A DNA stretch of 40,055 nt from an uncultured Prevotella sp. (GCA_946188165.1 CAMHTW010000031.1:1-40055); one strand, 5' to 3'; positions 23,651 to 32,817 are shown, counted from the stretch's first letter. The notes: a model not told the origin generated them from the letters alone. Program-made: numbers and translations.

Positions 23651-24481
23651 TTACTGAAGTCTGAAGGTTACGGGGAGGGTGTACTTTACACGTACAGCCG
23701 AACCGTTCTGCTTACCAGGAATCCAGTGAGGCATAGACTTTGTTACGCGTACAGCTTCCTTGTCGAGTGACGGGTCAACGGATTTCACGACTCTTACGTC
23801 GGTAATCGAACCGTCGCGCTCAACCACGAATGTCACGATAACACGTCCTTGAACACCATTCTCCTCGGCTACTACCGGGTACTTGATGTTGTTAGACAGC
23901 CACTGGAACAGAGCAGCCTGACCACCGGGGAACGAAGGCATCTGTTCTACAACGTCGAATACCTTGGTTTCCTCTTCCTTCGGGGGCTCCGGCTGTGCGA
24001 TAACTTCCTTAGCCTTCAGCACTTCGCCTGCAGCTTCGTCGTTACCCTTCACGTCGAAGGCACCGATAGCGGTGTTGGTCTTGCTCAGGTCTTCCTGAGA
24101 CTTGATTTCTTCTTCGGGCTTTACTTCATCGTCCTTCTTGATTTCAGGAGCGGTGAATTTTACCGAACTCTTCACTTTCTCGACTTCAACCTTTTCAAGC
24201 TTCGGTTGCTCTTTGCGCTCAACTTTTGCTTCCTTCTTCTCTGCCAATTTTGTCAGCTCGACATCGGCCTCGATAGCAACGTCCTGTTTCATGGCGTTTT
24301 CTACGACACCTTTAATGGCTACGAAGGCTGCAATAGCGATACCGATGAGAGCCATTACCAGCAAAGCTTTCATGTTACGCTTGCCAGTCTCTCTGCGCAG
24401 CTGATAAGCACCGTAAGCCTGGTTCTTGCCCTCGAATACGAGGTCAGCCCATCTGTTGTCTATTAGATCTATTTTTGACAT
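23651..24481 (-). CDS. tonB: TonB energy-transducing protein
   Basis: A 276-residue inner membrane protein that spans the periplasm and passes energy from ExbB-ExbD to outer membrane receptors. A cytoplasmic N-terminus with YGAYQLRRETGKRNMK precedes one membrane helix (about 38-58). A long Lys/Glu/Pro-rich periplasmic region follows. The C-terminal TonB domain (about 185-276) shows FPGGQAALFQWLSNNIKYP, GRVIVTFVVERDGSI and LPVTFRLQ. The gene order ExbB, ExbD, ExbD, TonB makes the assignment secure. Confidence 0.93.
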   Translation of the reverse strand: MSKIDLIDNRWADLVFEGKNQAYGAYQLRRETGKRNMKALLVMALIGIAIAAFVAIKGVVENAMKQDVAIEADVELTKLAEKKEAKVERKEQPKLEKVEVEKVKSSVKFTAPEIKKDDEVKPEEEIKSQEDLSKTNTAIGAFDVKGNDEAAGEVLKAKEVIAQPEPPKEEETKVFDVVEQMPSFPGGQAALFQWLSNNIKYPVVAEENGVQGRVIVTFVVERDGSITDVRVVKSVDPSLDKEAVRVTKSMPHWIPGKQNGSAVRVKYTLPVTFRLQ

Positions 24482-24509
24482 AGTTCTTACGTTTTAATGA
24501 TTTCATTGA

Positions 24510-25157
24510 TTACTTGACACCTGCCTTTTCGATCAGAGCCTTGTCCTCAGGGCCAATCTTATCAATGACATACTTATCAATACTACATATCAGCATCTCA
24601 TCGAGAGCCGAAATCATATTCTCATACGTTGCAGTGTCCAAGGGGCGGATGATAACGGTCAGAGTAGGAATCTTCTGTCCGTCCACAATACCCTTCTTCA
24701 GTTCTGACAGTTTGTCCTGATACTGCTTGTCGGTCATCGTGCTGCCATAGGCACTCTTCTTGGCGTCGAGCTCCTTCTTGGCCTTCATGATGCGTGCAAC
24801 GGGGTTGATGCCCTCCTCAGTGGTGTGGTGAATCAGCACGTCACGGATACCCTTGGCACCGTAGGTGGTCTCCTTCACACAAGAGGGATCTTCGTAGTTG
24901 GGAAGTCCGGCAATGTACCAAATCTTATTGTCAGCACCCAGATAGAATGTGAGGGTGTGTGAAGCCTTGGTCACAGACTTGTCTTCCTTTTCTACGTTGT
25001 CGTCGTTACTTGGCATCGTCAACTGCATAGCCTGTGGCTTAGCCAGAGTCGTACACAGCATGAAGAAAGTGATCAACAGCATCATCATGTCAACCATTGG
25101 CGTGAAGTTCACGCGGGTATCCATCTTCTTCTGCTTGGATAGATTCTTTTTTGCCAT
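24510..25157 (-). CDS. exbD: ExbD/TolR-family protein (second copy)
   Basis: A 215-residue biopolymer transport protein with one N-terminal membrane helix. Its key Asp is D23 in FTPMVDMMMLLITFFML, the proton-path residue of the ExbB-ExbD motor. A periplasmic domain of about 165 residues follows (LTVIIRPLDTATYENMISALDEM; in short LTVIIRPLDTAT), longer than in enteric ExbD. It lies 3 bp after the other exbD. Two different ExbD copies suggest a mixed complex, which is inference. Confidence 0.9.
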   Translation of the reverse strand: MAKKNLSKQKKMDTRVNFTPMVDMMMLLITFFMLCTTLAKPQAMQLTMPSNDDNVEKEDKSVTKASHTLTFYLGADNKIWYIAGLPNYEDPSCVKETTYGAKGIRDVLIHHTTEEGINPVARIMKAKKELDAKKSAYGSTMTDKQYQDKLSELKKGIVDGQKIPTLTVIIRPLDTATYENMISALDEMLICSIDKYVIDKIGPEDKALIEKAGVK

Positions 25158-25160
25158 ATC

Positions 25161-25775
25161 TTATTCCTCCGATGCAGTTTTAAGATTAGTAATCAACTGG
25201 TAACGGTTCTCGTTCATGTCCTGAAGCTCAGACATCATGGCCTTGATGGTCTTGTACGGTGTCGTAGCATCGCACTTGATGCAGAGCTTGATATCAGGAT
25301 TAGCGTCACGAGCGGCCTTTACCCACTCCTGGAACTCACTCTTTCCACCATCGATACTATCGGTGGGGATGCCTAACGTCTGGACAACTTCTGCCATCTT
25401 CTCCGGCTCAAGGTTGAGGTATTCAGCCATCTTGTTGAGGGGAGCACCGATCATAGCATCCTCGCGGAAGTGCTTGATCTGGGTAGCATTGAGCGTGATG
25501 CCGAACTTGTCGGTCACTGCATCCAGCATTGCCTGCATGTTGTTCTTGTTCTCCGTACCAACGTAGATTCTGCCTTCTGGGCTGACCAGAATGTTCAGAA
25601 CGTCGTTCTCCGGAATCTTTGCCTCAGATACAGAGCTTGGTGTGGTCACCTGAATGGGCTCTGGTGTAAGGAAAGTAGAGGTCAACATGAAGAAACACAG
25701 AAGCAGCGTCATCACGTCTGACATGGGGGTCATGTCAATCCAGATGTCTTTTTTCTGTATCTTAATTTTAGCCAT
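25161..25775 (-). CDS. exbD: ExbD/TolR-family protein (first copy)
   Basis: A 204-residue paralogue of the next gene. The membrane helix holds D20 in MTPMSDVMTLLLCFFML. The periplasmic part ends with CDATTPYKTIKAMMSELQDMN, the usual ExbD C-terminal segment (here in part, TPYKTIKAMMSEL). It is 40 bp after exbB and 3 bp before the second exbD. It forms the stator of the proton-driven motor with ExbB. Confidence 0.9.
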   Translation of the reverse strand: MAKIKIQKKDIWIDMTPMSDVMTLLLCFFMLTSTFLTPEPIQVTTPSSVSEAKIPENDVLNILVSPEGRIYVGTENKNNMQAMLDAVTDKFGITLNATQIKHFREDAMIGAPLNKMAEYLNLEPEKMAEVVQTLGIPTDSIDGGKSEFQEWVKAARDANPDIKLCIKCDATTPYKTIKAMMSELQDMNENRYQLITNLKTASEE

Positions 25776-25815
25776 TCTAAAACGGTATTTAAGGTTTTAA
25801 ACGAATGGACGGAAA

Positions 25816-26646
25816 TTAAGCCTCGTTGTGAGTTGAATCGTAAGTAGCTGCGATTGTGAAACCGATTTCGTCGAGAGCGTAGGTCAGCTTATCGATCTTG
25901 TTAGAGAAGAAGTTGTAAACAACGGTAGCAACCCAAGAGGTCAAAATACCAGATGCTGTGTTCACAAGAGCCTCAGAAATACCGGCAGACAGAGCCATAG
26001 AGTCAGCACCACCACCAGCAGACAGAGCCTGGAACGATCCGATCATACCGAGCACAGTACCGAACAGAGCGGTCAGGGTACCCAGAGATACGATGGTAGC
26101 AACCATAGGCATGTTCATCTGAAGGGTAGGCATCTCCAGCTGGGTAGCCTCCTCGTGAGCCTGAGAAATCTTGGCAATCTTAGCGGCCTTCTTCAGTGTG
26201 CTGTCGGTTTCAACAGTCTGATACATATTGATAGAAGCCAGCACGACGTTACCTACAGAACCCTGCATCTTGTTGCAAAGATCCTTAGCCTTTGTGAAGT
26301 CCTGAGCCTTGATGGCGTTCTTAACTTCAGCAGTGAACTTAGCGAGGTTCATCTTACCAGAAGCACTCTTGATAGCGAAGAAACGCTCGAAGCCGAGGCA
26401 GATAACGGTGAATAGCAGGGTCAGAATCAGACCTACCACGAAACCACCCTTATAAACGGTACCCAGAAGGTTTGCAGGATGACCTGAACGGTCGCCACCG
26501 ATGAAGTTGTCGGGGTTACCCATTACGAAATACCATACACTGTAACCAGCGATAGCGCAAATCACCAGGATGATCCATGCGTCCTTAACACCTCCGAAGC
26601 CCGAATTCTTTTTGGCTGGGGCTGCAGCCTTTGTTGTTGTTGCCAT
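25816..26646 (-). CDS. exbB: ExbB/MotA/TolQ-family proton channel protein
   Basis: A 276-residue inner membrane protein with three membrane helices: one near residues 26-46, then another near 65-85 and a long pair near 175-260. The family core is in MVATIVSLGTLTALFGTVLGMIGSF (quoted in part: LGTLTALFGTVLGMIGSF) and GISEALVNTASGILTSW. It builds the pentameric proton channel that drives ExbD and TonB. First gene of the cluster, with a promoter at 26762-26769 and a leader of about 110 nt. Confidence 0.93.
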   Translation of the reverse strand: MATTTKAAAPAKKNSGFGGVKDAWIILVICAIAGYSVWYFVMGNPDNFIGGDRSGHPANLLGTVYKGGFVVGLILTLLFTVICLGFERFFAIKSASGKMNLAKFTAEVKNAIKAQDFTKAKDLCNKMQGSVGNVVLASINMYQTVETDSTLKKAAKIAKISQAHEEATQLEMPTLQMNMPMVATIVSLGTLTALFGTVLGMIGSFQALSAGGGADSMALSAGISEALVNTASGILTSWVATVVYNFFSNKIDKLTYALDEIGFTIAATYDSTHNEA

Positions 26647-26761
26647 AAATTTGAATTTTTTTTAGTTATTAAAGAAATTAAGTTTAAATATGTTTCTGAT
26701 TTAAAGTCCCTTAGCATTTTGTTTTCGAACATGCACCAGCTAACTGATGTCTATTTCTCGG

Positions 26762-26769
26762 CAAAGATA
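26762..26769 (-). promoter_or_regulatory. -7 box of the exbB cluster
   Basis: TATCTTTG on the minus strand, with no clear TTTG at -33. The leader to the exbB start is about 110 nt. Confidence 0.65.
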
Positions 26770-26829
26770 ACAATTTAGGGCGTATTTACGGCCTAATTAA
26801 GAACTTTTAACTTGATATTTCTCAATTTT

Positions 26830-28026
26830 TTATTTTAACTGCCCTAAAACGTCTTTAATTCTGCGCATTGCCTCCACAATATTCTCGTCGCTTGTGGCAT
26901 AGCTCATACGGAAACAGGCAGGGTCTCCGAAGGCATCGCCACCAACGGTAGCCACATGTCCTTTCTCTAACAGGTACATGGCTAAGTCAGTACTGTTTCC
27001 GATGGTTTTGCCGTCAGGGGTCTGCTTGCCATAGAAACTGCTGCATTTTGGGAACAGGTAGAATGCACCCTCGGGAACGTTGACTTCCAGTCCAGGTATG
27101 TCTTTTGCCAACTTGACGATGAGGTCGCGGCGGCGCTCAAAGGCCTGACGCATCTCCTCGACACACTCCTGACTGCTGGTGTATGCAAACTCGGCAGCTT
27201 TCTGGCTGACACTACACGGTCCGCTGGTGTACTGTCCCTGCAGTTTGTTGCAGCCCTTGACAATCCATTCCGGAGCAGCGATGTAGCCAATACGCCAACC
27301 TGTCATGGCATATGCTTTTGATACGCCGTTGACAATGATTGCGCGTTCCTTCATACCCTCAAACTGGGCAATGGACTGATGCTTGCCAATGTAGTTGATG
27401 TGCTCGTAGATTTCGTCTGCAAGTACAAACAGGTCGTCATGCTTTAGTATGACCTTGGCCAATGCCTCCAGTTCGTCCTTCGAATACACGCTACCCGTAG
27501 GATTGCTGGGCGAGCAGAGGATAATGAGACGTGTCTTCGGTGTGATAGCAGCCTCCAACTGTGCGGCCGTCATCTTGAAGTTCTGTTCGAAACCAGCCTC
27601 GACTATGACGGGGTTACCGCCTGCCAGCAGCACCATCTGTGGATAGCTGACCCAGTAGGGGGCGGGGATGATGACCTCGTCGCCAGGGTTTACCAGTGCC
27701 ATGACCGTGTTGCAGACGCTCTGCTTGGCACCGTTCGACACCAAAATCTCAGCGGGCGAATAGTGCAACTGGTTCTCACGCTCCAGTTTGTGGGCTATGG
27801 CCTGACGCAGGTCGGGATAGCCGGGAACTGGCGAATAACGGGAATAATTCTCGTCAACAGCCAGTTTTGCAGCCTGCTTGATATGGTCTGGTGTATTGAA
27901 ATCGGGCTCTCCGACGCTCATGTTGATAACGTCGATGCCCTGGGCTTTCATTTCAGAACTTTTTTGCGACATGGCCAGCGTTGCCGATGGAGCCAGTCTC
28001 TGCAAACGGTCAGATAATTGTGCCAT
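26830..28026 (-). CDS. aspC: Pyridoxal-phosphate aminotransferase, class I (aspartate type)
   Basis: A 398-residue PLP enzyme that moves the amino group between aspartate and 2-oxoglutarate or similar pairs. K237 in GVSKAYAMTGWRIG binds PLP. Also present are NMSVGEPDFNTP near residue 35, SNGAKQSV, CSPSNPTGSVY (the NPTG motif) and LADEIYEHI. Length and layout match prokaryotic aspartate aminotransferases of subgroup Ib. The start at 28026 gives the normal N-terminus. It has its own promoter and seems a single gene. Broader specificity cannot be excluded. Confidence 0.92.
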   Translation of the reverse strand: MAQLSDRLQRLAPSATLAMSQKSSEMKAQGIDVINMSVGEPDFNTPDHIKQAAKLAVDENYSRYSPVPGYPDLRQAIAHKLERENQLHYSPAEILVSNGAKQSVCNTVMALVNPGDEVIIPAPYWVSYPQMVLLAGGNPVIVEAGFEQNFKMTAAQLEAAITPKTRLIILCSPSNPTGSVYSKDELEALAKVILKHDDLFVLADEIYEHINYIGKHQSIAQFEGMKERAIIVNGVSKAYAMTGWRIGYIAAPEWIVKGCNKLQGQYTSGPCSVSQKAAEFAYTSSQECVEEMRQAFERRRDLIVKLAKDIPGLEVNVPEGAFYLFPKCSSFYGKQTPDGKTIGNSTDLAMYLLEKGHVATVGGDAFGDPACFRMSYATSDENIVEAMRRIKDVLGQLK

Positions 28027-28054
28027 AATGATGCTTTATGTATAAATTTAGCTG

Positions 28055-28062
28055 CAAAAGTA
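28055..28062 (-). promoter_or_regulatory. -7 box of the aminotransferase gene
   Basis: TACTTTTG on the minus strand, 28 nt before the start codon, with a weak -33. Confidence 0.6.
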
Positions 28063-28130
28063 CGCATTTTATTCTTTATAAACGAATATTTGCGTCACAA
28101 TTTATTCTTAATTTTTTAATTTTTAATGTT

Positions 28131-29342
28131 TCACTTCAGATGAAGCTGATGTCCCATACGGTCTTTCTTGGTCTTCAGATAGCGCAGGTTGTACTCGTTG
28201 GGAGCTATTTCGATGCTTACGTTGTCGACGATTTCCAGTCCGTAGGCTTCCAGTCCTACGCGTTTCACGGGGTTGTTGGTAATCAGACGCATCTTCTGTA
28301 CACCCAACAGACGTAGAATTTGCGCACCGCAGCCATAGTCGCGCTCGTCGGCCTTGAAACCCAAGCAGAGGTTGGCGTCAACGGTGTCATAGCCCTCCTC
28401 CTGCAGTTTGTAGGCGGCCAGTTTGTTCATCAGTCCGATGCCACGGCCTTCCTGCTGCATGTAAACAATGACGCCCTTGCCCTCCTTTTCTATCATCTGC
28501 ATGGCCTTATGCAGCTGTTCGCCACAGTCGCATCGCTTCGAACCGAGGATATCGCCAGTGGCACACGATGAATGTACGCGCACCAGTATGGGTTCACCCT
28601 CTTTCCACTCGCCTTTGATGAGTGCAAAGTGCTCCAGTCCGTTGCTTTTCTGACGGAAGGGAATGATGCGGAAATGGCCGTATTCCGTGGGCATGTCCAC
28701 CTCGACGCCCTGTTCCACGATGCTTTCCTTTTTCAGTCGATAGGCTATCATGTCCTTGATAGTGATAATCTTCAGGTTATGCGCCTTGGCAAAAGCCATC
28801 AACTGTGGCATGCGGGCCATTGTACCGTCATCGTTCATAATCTCGATGAGGGCACCTGCGGGGTACAAACCGCACAGTTTACATAGGTCGATGGCAGCCT
28901 CTGTATGACCTGAGCGACGCAGCACGCCGTTGTCCTGCGCATATAGTGGGCTGATGTGTCCTGGACGCCCAAACGACTGTGCTGTCGAAGTGGGATCGGC
29001 CAGTGCACGGATGGTAGCGGCACGGTCGTGGGCCGATACGCCCGTCGTGCAGCCTTCTATTTTGTCGACGGTGACAGTGAACGGTGTGCCCAGCAGCGAT
29101 GTGTTGTCTTGTACCTGGTGTGGCAGTTCCAACTCCTGTGCGCGACTGATGGTAACGGGCGCACATAGTACACCGCGTGCATTCTTCAGCATGAAGTTTA
29201 CCATTTCGGGCGTTATCTTCTCTGCGGCACAAATGAGGTCACCTTCATTTTCGCGGTCTTCGTCGTCCACCACGATGACGAATTTGCCTTCACGGAAGTC
29301 ATCCAGTGCCTCGTCAATAGTATTCAGTTTCATTTGTTCCAT
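28131..29342 (-). CDS. ribBA: Bifunctional DHBP synthase / GTP cyclohydrolase II
   Basis: A 403-residue fusion for riboflavin synthesis. The N-terminal half (about 1-205) is 3,4-dihydroxy-2-butanone 4-phosphate synthase, making the four-carbon unit from ribulose 5-phosphate. [11 protein letters not shown] is its metal/substrate loop and [11 protein letters not shown] a second motif. The C-terminal half is GTP cyclohydrolase II, with the zinc cysteines in [20 protein letters not shown] and the [14 protein letters not shown] motif. It lies 20 bp after the LptF/LptG permease gene and is probably co-transcribed. No FMN riboswitch is seen in the short gap. Confidence 0.97.
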   Translation of the reverse strand: MEQMKLNTIDEALDDFREGKFVIVVDDEDRENEGDLICAAEKITPEMVNFMLKNARGVLCAPVTISRAQELELPHQVQDNTSLLGTPFTVTVDKIEGCTTGVSAHDRAATIRALADPTSTAQSFGRPGHISPLYAQDNGVLRRSGHTEAAIDLCKLCGLYPAGALIEIMNDDGTMARMPQLMAFAKAHNLKIITIKDMIAYRLKKESIVEQGVEVDMPTEYGHFRIIPFRQKSNGLEHFALIKGEWKEGEPILVRVHSSCATGDILGSKRCDCGEQLHKAMQMIEKEGKGVIVYMQQEGRGIGLMNKLAAYKLQEEGYDTVDANLCLGFKADERDYGCGAQILRLLGVQKMRLITNNPVKRVGLEAYGLEIVDNVSIEIAPNEYNLRYLKTKKDRMGHQLHLK

Positions 29343-29362
29343 TCCTTATACCTTATTATATA

Positions 29363-31264
29363 TTATATAAATTTGGTTTCTATTCTTTCTGTGATGGCCT
29401 TGTTGGCCTTTTCTATTATCTTTAGGTCGCGATACAGGCGCAGACGGAATCTGAGCATGCGCAGATAGAAGAAGATGCCTGCAGGCACCACTAGTCCTGT
29501 TATCACGTTCAGCCATTTCCTGCGGAAGGGACGTGTGTGGGCGTGTGTAGCCAGGATGGGGTAGGTGTTCAGTTCGTTCAGTATGATCTTGTCGCGTGTG
29601 TTCGACAAGTCTTCTATCACCTCCTCCAGTCTCTCGCTGATATGGCTGATGGCCTGGTCGTCGCCTGGGTGGAAGAATACCTTGATTGGGTTGGGCCAGT
29701 TGCGCAGTTTGTGTTCCTGTGTGTATTGGTCGATGTCAGCGGTAATCTGTCTTAGTGTTATAGCGTCCTGTGGGTAGTCAGGGGTATTGATAATTACCTC
29801 CTTGCCGATAGTCGGGCGTTTCTGGCGCAAGCCCAGCATGCGCATCAACAGCGACTTGTACAGGTCTATATTGAATACCACCGAGTCATTGTTGGCCTTA
29901 TAGGTAAAGAAAATGGCGATAGGCGAAAGAACAGCTGTGCCCAGGAGTTTGCCGAACCATACTGTCCAGTTGTCGTCACGGGCCATCTTCATGCCAGTGT
30001 TGTCTAAGATATAGAATACGATGAACACCAGCACCGAGATAATCACTGGCACGCCCAAGCCACCCTTGCGGATGATGGCACCCAGCGGAGCACCGATGAA
30101 GAAGAATATCAGACAACTCAGCGACAGCGTAAACTTGTTGATGGCCTCCATCTGGTGCAGACGTTCCTCGCGGTTCAGATAGTCTGAATATTCCGATTTG
30201 AATTCCAGGTCGTTCATAGCCGCCTTTGCATCGTTCGATGCCATTTGCACGATGTTCTGTTTCTGTTCACCAGGTATTTTTGAATAGAGTAAATCGAAGT
30301 TAGCGCTGGCTTTCTCCACCTCTTTCATCAACTTTGTCGAATCTGCTTTGCTCAGCTGTGGCTTATGGAATGTCGCATAGGATGCCTCCTTGAAATACTG
30401 ATGACCTACCGAGTCGTTGAACTCCCGTATCGAGTCCAGGTCGTGCATAATCTTGCCCAGCCCCTTCGAACGCGCGTCAGATGAAATGCCACCCACATCC
30501 GACATGTCCAGACCGCTGTCGAAATCCAGTACAATCTGCTTTGTCGAGAAGGTCTCACGTCGGTACGGCACGTTAGCTGCTACACCCATACCGCCTTGTC
30601 GCATGTTCTCGAACCATTCGCCGCTATACAGTGTCAGCAGGATGTGCTTCTTCTCTTCCGTAGCCTGAAGACGTCCCGAGTCAGCCAGAATTACCGCTGC
30701 ATCCTCGTAGCCGCCATTCATGCGGTATATCATGATGCCGTAGAGCGTACCTTTCTCAACGTCTTTCTTTTGTACATAGAGGTTCGACCCTGGAATACCG
30801 TCGTAGAAGATGCCTTCAGGTATCTCTACCTCAGGATTCTTCTGCTTCATCGCTACCAGCAGTTGGCGGAACGATGCAAAGGCTTTCGGGCCGATGACCT
30901 CCTGGAAGTAGAACGACATGAGCGTGATGGCCAACGTGATGACTATCAGCGAGCGGAAGGCCTGCATCAGTGAGATGCCTGCCGCCTTGATGGCCGTCAG
31001 CTCCGAGCTCTCGCCCAGATTACCGAACGCTATCAGCGAACTCAGCAGGATAGCCAGCGGGAAAGCTTGTGGCATCAGCATGATACCCATATACCAGAAG
31101 AACTGGGCCAATACGTCCAGTGACAAGCCTTTACCAATCAGTTCGTCGACATAACGCCACAAAAACTGCATCATCAGCACAAACTGGCAGATGAAGAAGG
31201 TGGCTATAAACAGCAATCCGAACTGTTTAGCTATAAATATGTCTAACTTTTTAATCCGAAACAT
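29363..31264 (-). CDS. LptF/LptG-family permease
   Basis: A 633-residue YjgP/YjgQ-type membrane protein, part of the machine that lifts lipopolysaccharide from the inner membrane. N-terminal helices (residues 10-30, 55-75, about 100-125) are followed by a periplasmic domain, and three helices lie near residues 350-440 (LSLSCLIFFFIGAPLGAIIRK; in short FFFIGAPLGAIIRKGGLGVP). About 200 residues follow, including an RNWPNPIKVFF segment and a last membrane pair, so it is much longer than the 360-residue enteric proteins, as usual in this order. Whether it is LptF or LptG cannot be told. Its -7 box ends about 11 nt before the start. Confidence 0.88.
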   Translation of the reverse strand: MFRIKKLDIFIAKQFGLLFIATFFICQFVLMMQFLWRYVDELIGKGLSLDVLAQFFWYMGIMLMPQAFPLAILLSSLIAFGNLGESSELTAIKAAGISLMQAFRSLIVITLAITLMSFYFQEVIGPKAFASFRQLLVAMKQKNPEVEIPEGIFYDGIPGSNLYVQKKDVEKGTLYGIMIYRMNGGYEDAAVILADSGRLQATEEKKHILLTLYSGEWFENMRQGGMGVAANVPYRRETFSTKQIVLDFDSGLDMSDVGGISSDARSKGLGKIMHDLDSIREFNDSVGHQYFKEASYATFHKPQLSKADSTKLMKEVEKASANFDLLYSKIPGEQKQNIVQMASNDAKAAMNDLEFKSEYSDYLNREERLHQMEAINKFTLSLSCLIFFFIGAPLGAIIRKGGLGVPVIISVLVFIVFYILDNTGMKMARDDNWTVWFGKLLGTAVLSPIAIFFTYKANNDSVVFNIDLYKSLLMRMLGLRQKRPTIGKEVIINTPDYPQDAITLRQITADIDQYTQEHKLRNWPNPIKVFFHPGDDQAISHISERLEEVIEDLSNTRDKIILNELNTYPILATHAHTRPFRRKWLNVITGLVVPAGIFFYLRMLRFRLRLYRDLKIIEKANKAITERIETKFI

Positions 31265-31275
31265 GTTTCGGGGTG

Positions 31276-31283
31276 CAAAGGTA
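31276..31283 (-). promoter_or_regulatory. -7 box of the LptF/LptG-ribBA unit
   Basis: TACCTTTG on the minus strand, 11 nt before the ATG, leaving only a very short leader. Confidence 0.7.
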
Positions 31284-31293
31284 CAATAATTAA

Positions 31294-31325
31294 ATGAGAA
31301 ATGAGAAATGAGAAATAAGAAATGT
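31294..31325. repeat. AAATGAG heptamer array
   Basis: Three clear copies of AAATGAG and a decayed fourth (AAATAAG) lie 10 bp beyond the LptF/LptG promoter, just after the START-like gene. More TTTTTCAT/GTCTCATTT pieces in opposite orientation follow to about 31390. Confidence 0.75.
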
Positions 31326-31395
31326 TGCTATCATGTCTTGATTTTGACATTTTTTCATTATCATTCCTGATTTTTCATGTCTCATTTGTCAAACA

Positions 31396-31794
31396 TCAGA
31401 AGCCACTGACACGGTGCAGCCTTTCAAAGTTGTCGTCCCAGATGCCTCGCAGGTCAGCTTCCTCGTCGTCATCGGCGGCAAAGTCTGTTATCAGCAGACT
31501 CAGCATGCCCGTCAGGTCGCTTTTCGATATTCTGATTTCCCAATATGCCTCGGGTGTATCCTCATGGTAGTCCCATAACAGGCGTATATAGTTCATCTTT
31601 TCTTTTTCCAATATGCGTGACGTCTTGGTATCTCGTTCTGTCCACGGTTGTCCCCAAGTGAATGTCATGCAGTCGTTAGCCTCCACCACTTTGTCGGCCA
31701 ACCATTTCTGTAGTCCTGCTGCATTGCTAATCATATCCCACACCAATCGTGTGGATCTCGTGCTCAGCGGGTATTCTAAGGTAAGTTTTTGCAT
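31396..31794 (-). CDS. START-like (SRPBCC-fold) domain protein
   Basis: A 132-residue soluble protein with the shape of the Bacteroidetes START-like family: an opening strand KLTLEYPLSTRSTRLVWDMI (cut here to LEYPLSTRSTRLVWDMI), a helix ISNAAGLQKWLADKVV, strands MTFTWGQPWTERD and WEIRISKSDL, and a long final helix DLRGIWDDNFERLH. The helix-grip fold would hold a hydrophobic ligand, but the ligand is unknown. It sits before the LptF/LptG gene on the same strand, with its own promoter, and may be part of that transcription unit. Confidence 0.8.
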   Translation of the reverse strand: MQKLTLEYPLSTRSTRLVWDMISNAAGLQKWLADKVVEANDCMTFTWGQPWTERDTKTSRILEKEKMNYIRLLWDYHEDTPEAYWEIRISKSDLTGMLSLLITDFAADDDEEADLRGIWDDNFERLHRVSGF

Positions 31795-31837
31795 AGATTT
31801 CCTATTTATAGATTAGTAATGTTGTCTTTTGACAGTG

Positions 31838-31845
31838 CAAAAATA
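31838..31845 (-). promoter_or_regulatory. -7 box of the START-like gene
   Basis: TATTTTTG on the minus strand, 43 nt before the start codon. Confidence 0.55.
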
Positions 31846-31885
31846 CAAAAAATATCTATAATATCATCATTTTTTTTTGAAAAGT

Positions 31886-31917
31886 TTTGCGAGTACGGAA
31901 AAAAAGTATTACCTTTG
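31886..31917 (+). promoter_or_regulatory. Promoter of tRNA-Met
   Basis: TTTG (31886-31889), 20 nt, then TACCTTTG (31910-31917), 18 nt before the tRNA. Confidence 0.8.
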
Positions 31918-31935
31918 CAGGCGATTTCGGAAGAT

Positions 31936-32009
31936 GGCGGGGTAGCTCAGCTGGTTAGAGCGTCGGATTCATAATCCGGAGGTCGAGGGTTCGGGTCCCC
32001 CTCCCGCTA
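31936..32009 (+). tRNA. tRNA-Met, anticodon CAT
   Basis: A 74-nt cloverleaf. The acceptor GGCGGGG pairs with TCCCGCT (two G-U pairs at the ends). The D arm is GCTC-AGCTGGTTA-GAGC and the anticodon arm CGGAT-TCATAAT-CCG type, read with CAT after U33. The T arm GAGGG-TTCGGGT-CCCCC has one A-C mismatch. CCA is not encoded. Elongator Met is the usual call for this sequence type, but a CAT anticodon also occurs in tRNA-Ile2, and I cannot exclude that by eye. Confidence 0.85.
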
Positions 32010-32022
32010 CTACAGAAACCCA

Positions 32023-32058
32023 AGAAATGCCCTGTTTAAGGGCATTTCTCTTTTTTTT
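32023..32058 (+). terminator. Terminator of tRNA-Met
   Basis: AGAAATGCCC pairs with GGGCATTTCT around a 7-nt loop, followed by C and eight T. It begins 13 bp after the tRNA. Confidence 0.9.
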
Positions 32059-32095
32059 GCTCTTCTGCCATAACCATTTGGTTAGCAGAAGTATT

Positions 32096-32740
32096 CTATA
32101 AGAGTTGCTCGACAAAACTTTTGGTAACCTGGAACGAATGCTCGGCAATGGTGTTCCAGAAGTCATGATATTGCGAGGCATCGGTGTCGCGCAGGGGAAT
32201 GTCGCTGATGACACGGAACGAGATGAAGGGCACATGACGCAGATAGCACGTCTGGGCGATAGCTGCCGACTCCATGTCGATGGCTTTGGCCTCGGGGAAG
32301 TGTCCGATAATCTCACGCATCTTGTCTTTCGAATCTACAAACCAGTCGCCAGTAGCAATCAGTCCGGGATGGATTGAAATATCTGTTGGATGAAGGTTGA
32401 GGGCTTTTTCTAACAGCATGGGGTCGGCCTTGAAGCGTTCTGGCAAACCCTGTACCTGTCCATAGACGCTTTCGCCTATAGCCCTGCCACAATAGACGTC
32501 GTGATAGACCAGTTCGGTGCTGACCACTACGTCCTGAATGTTGACATCGTCGCCGTTACCACCTGCACAGCCAGACGAGATGATGATGTCGGGTTTGTAC
32601 TGGACTATCATCTCAGCTGCCCCCAAAGCAGCATTTACCTTGCCAATACCACACTTCTGCACGATGACGTTGCCATCAGAAAACAGGTGCTGCAACTGTT
32701 GCAACTCCTTGTCCATTGCTACAATAATTCCAATCTTCAT
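32096..32740 (-). CDS. mtnN: 5'-methylthioadenosine/S-adenosylhomocysteine nucleosidase
   Basis: A 214-residue enzyme that cleaves adenine from methylthioadenosine and S-adenosylhomocysteine, recycling methyl-cycle by-products. It starts MKIGIIVAMDKEL. The purine-site segments are ISSGCAGG, an acidic-metal-like KAIDMESAAIAQTCY and VISDIPLRD with its catalytic Asp. An upstream in-frame start at 32785 would lie on the promoter, so 32740 is preferred. It is a single gene, diverging from the MATE transporter across a 98-bp region with heptamer repeats. Confidence 0.95.
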   Translation of the reverse strand: MKIGIIVAMDKELQQLQHLFSDGNVIVQKCGIGKVNAALGAAEMIVQYKPDIIISSGCAGGNGDDVNIQDVVVSTELVYHDVYCGRAIGESVYGQVQGLPERFKADPMLLEKALNLHPTDISIHPGLIATGDWFVDSKDKMREIIGHFPEAKAIDMESAAIAQTCYLRHVPFISFRVISDIPLRDTDASQYHDFWNTIAEHSFQVTKSFVEQLL

Positions 32741-32764
32741 ACGCGTGTTCGTTTTATTTTTTTG

Positions 32765-32772
32765 CAAAGATA
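32765..32772 (-). promoter_or_regulatory. mtnN -7 box
   Basis: TATCTTTG on the minus strand, 24 nt before the start codon. Confidence 0.65.
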
Positions 32773-32782
32773 CGAAAAAAAA

Positions 32783-32811
32783 CACGAATTACGAATTATG
32801 AATTACGAATA
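32783..32811. repeat. ACGAATT heptamer array between divergent promoters
   Basis: About four 7-bp units (ACGAATT, ACGAATT, ATGAATT, ACGAATA) fill the space between the mtnN and MATE -7 boxes, the same arrangement as at 4050-4083 but with a different unit. Confidence 0.8.
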
Positions 32812-32817
32812 ATTTTG

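Noticed and set aside
31789..31974. Short open frame across the tRNA-Met
   Set aside because: It ends inside the tRNA, and its last residues are just the tRNA read as protein.
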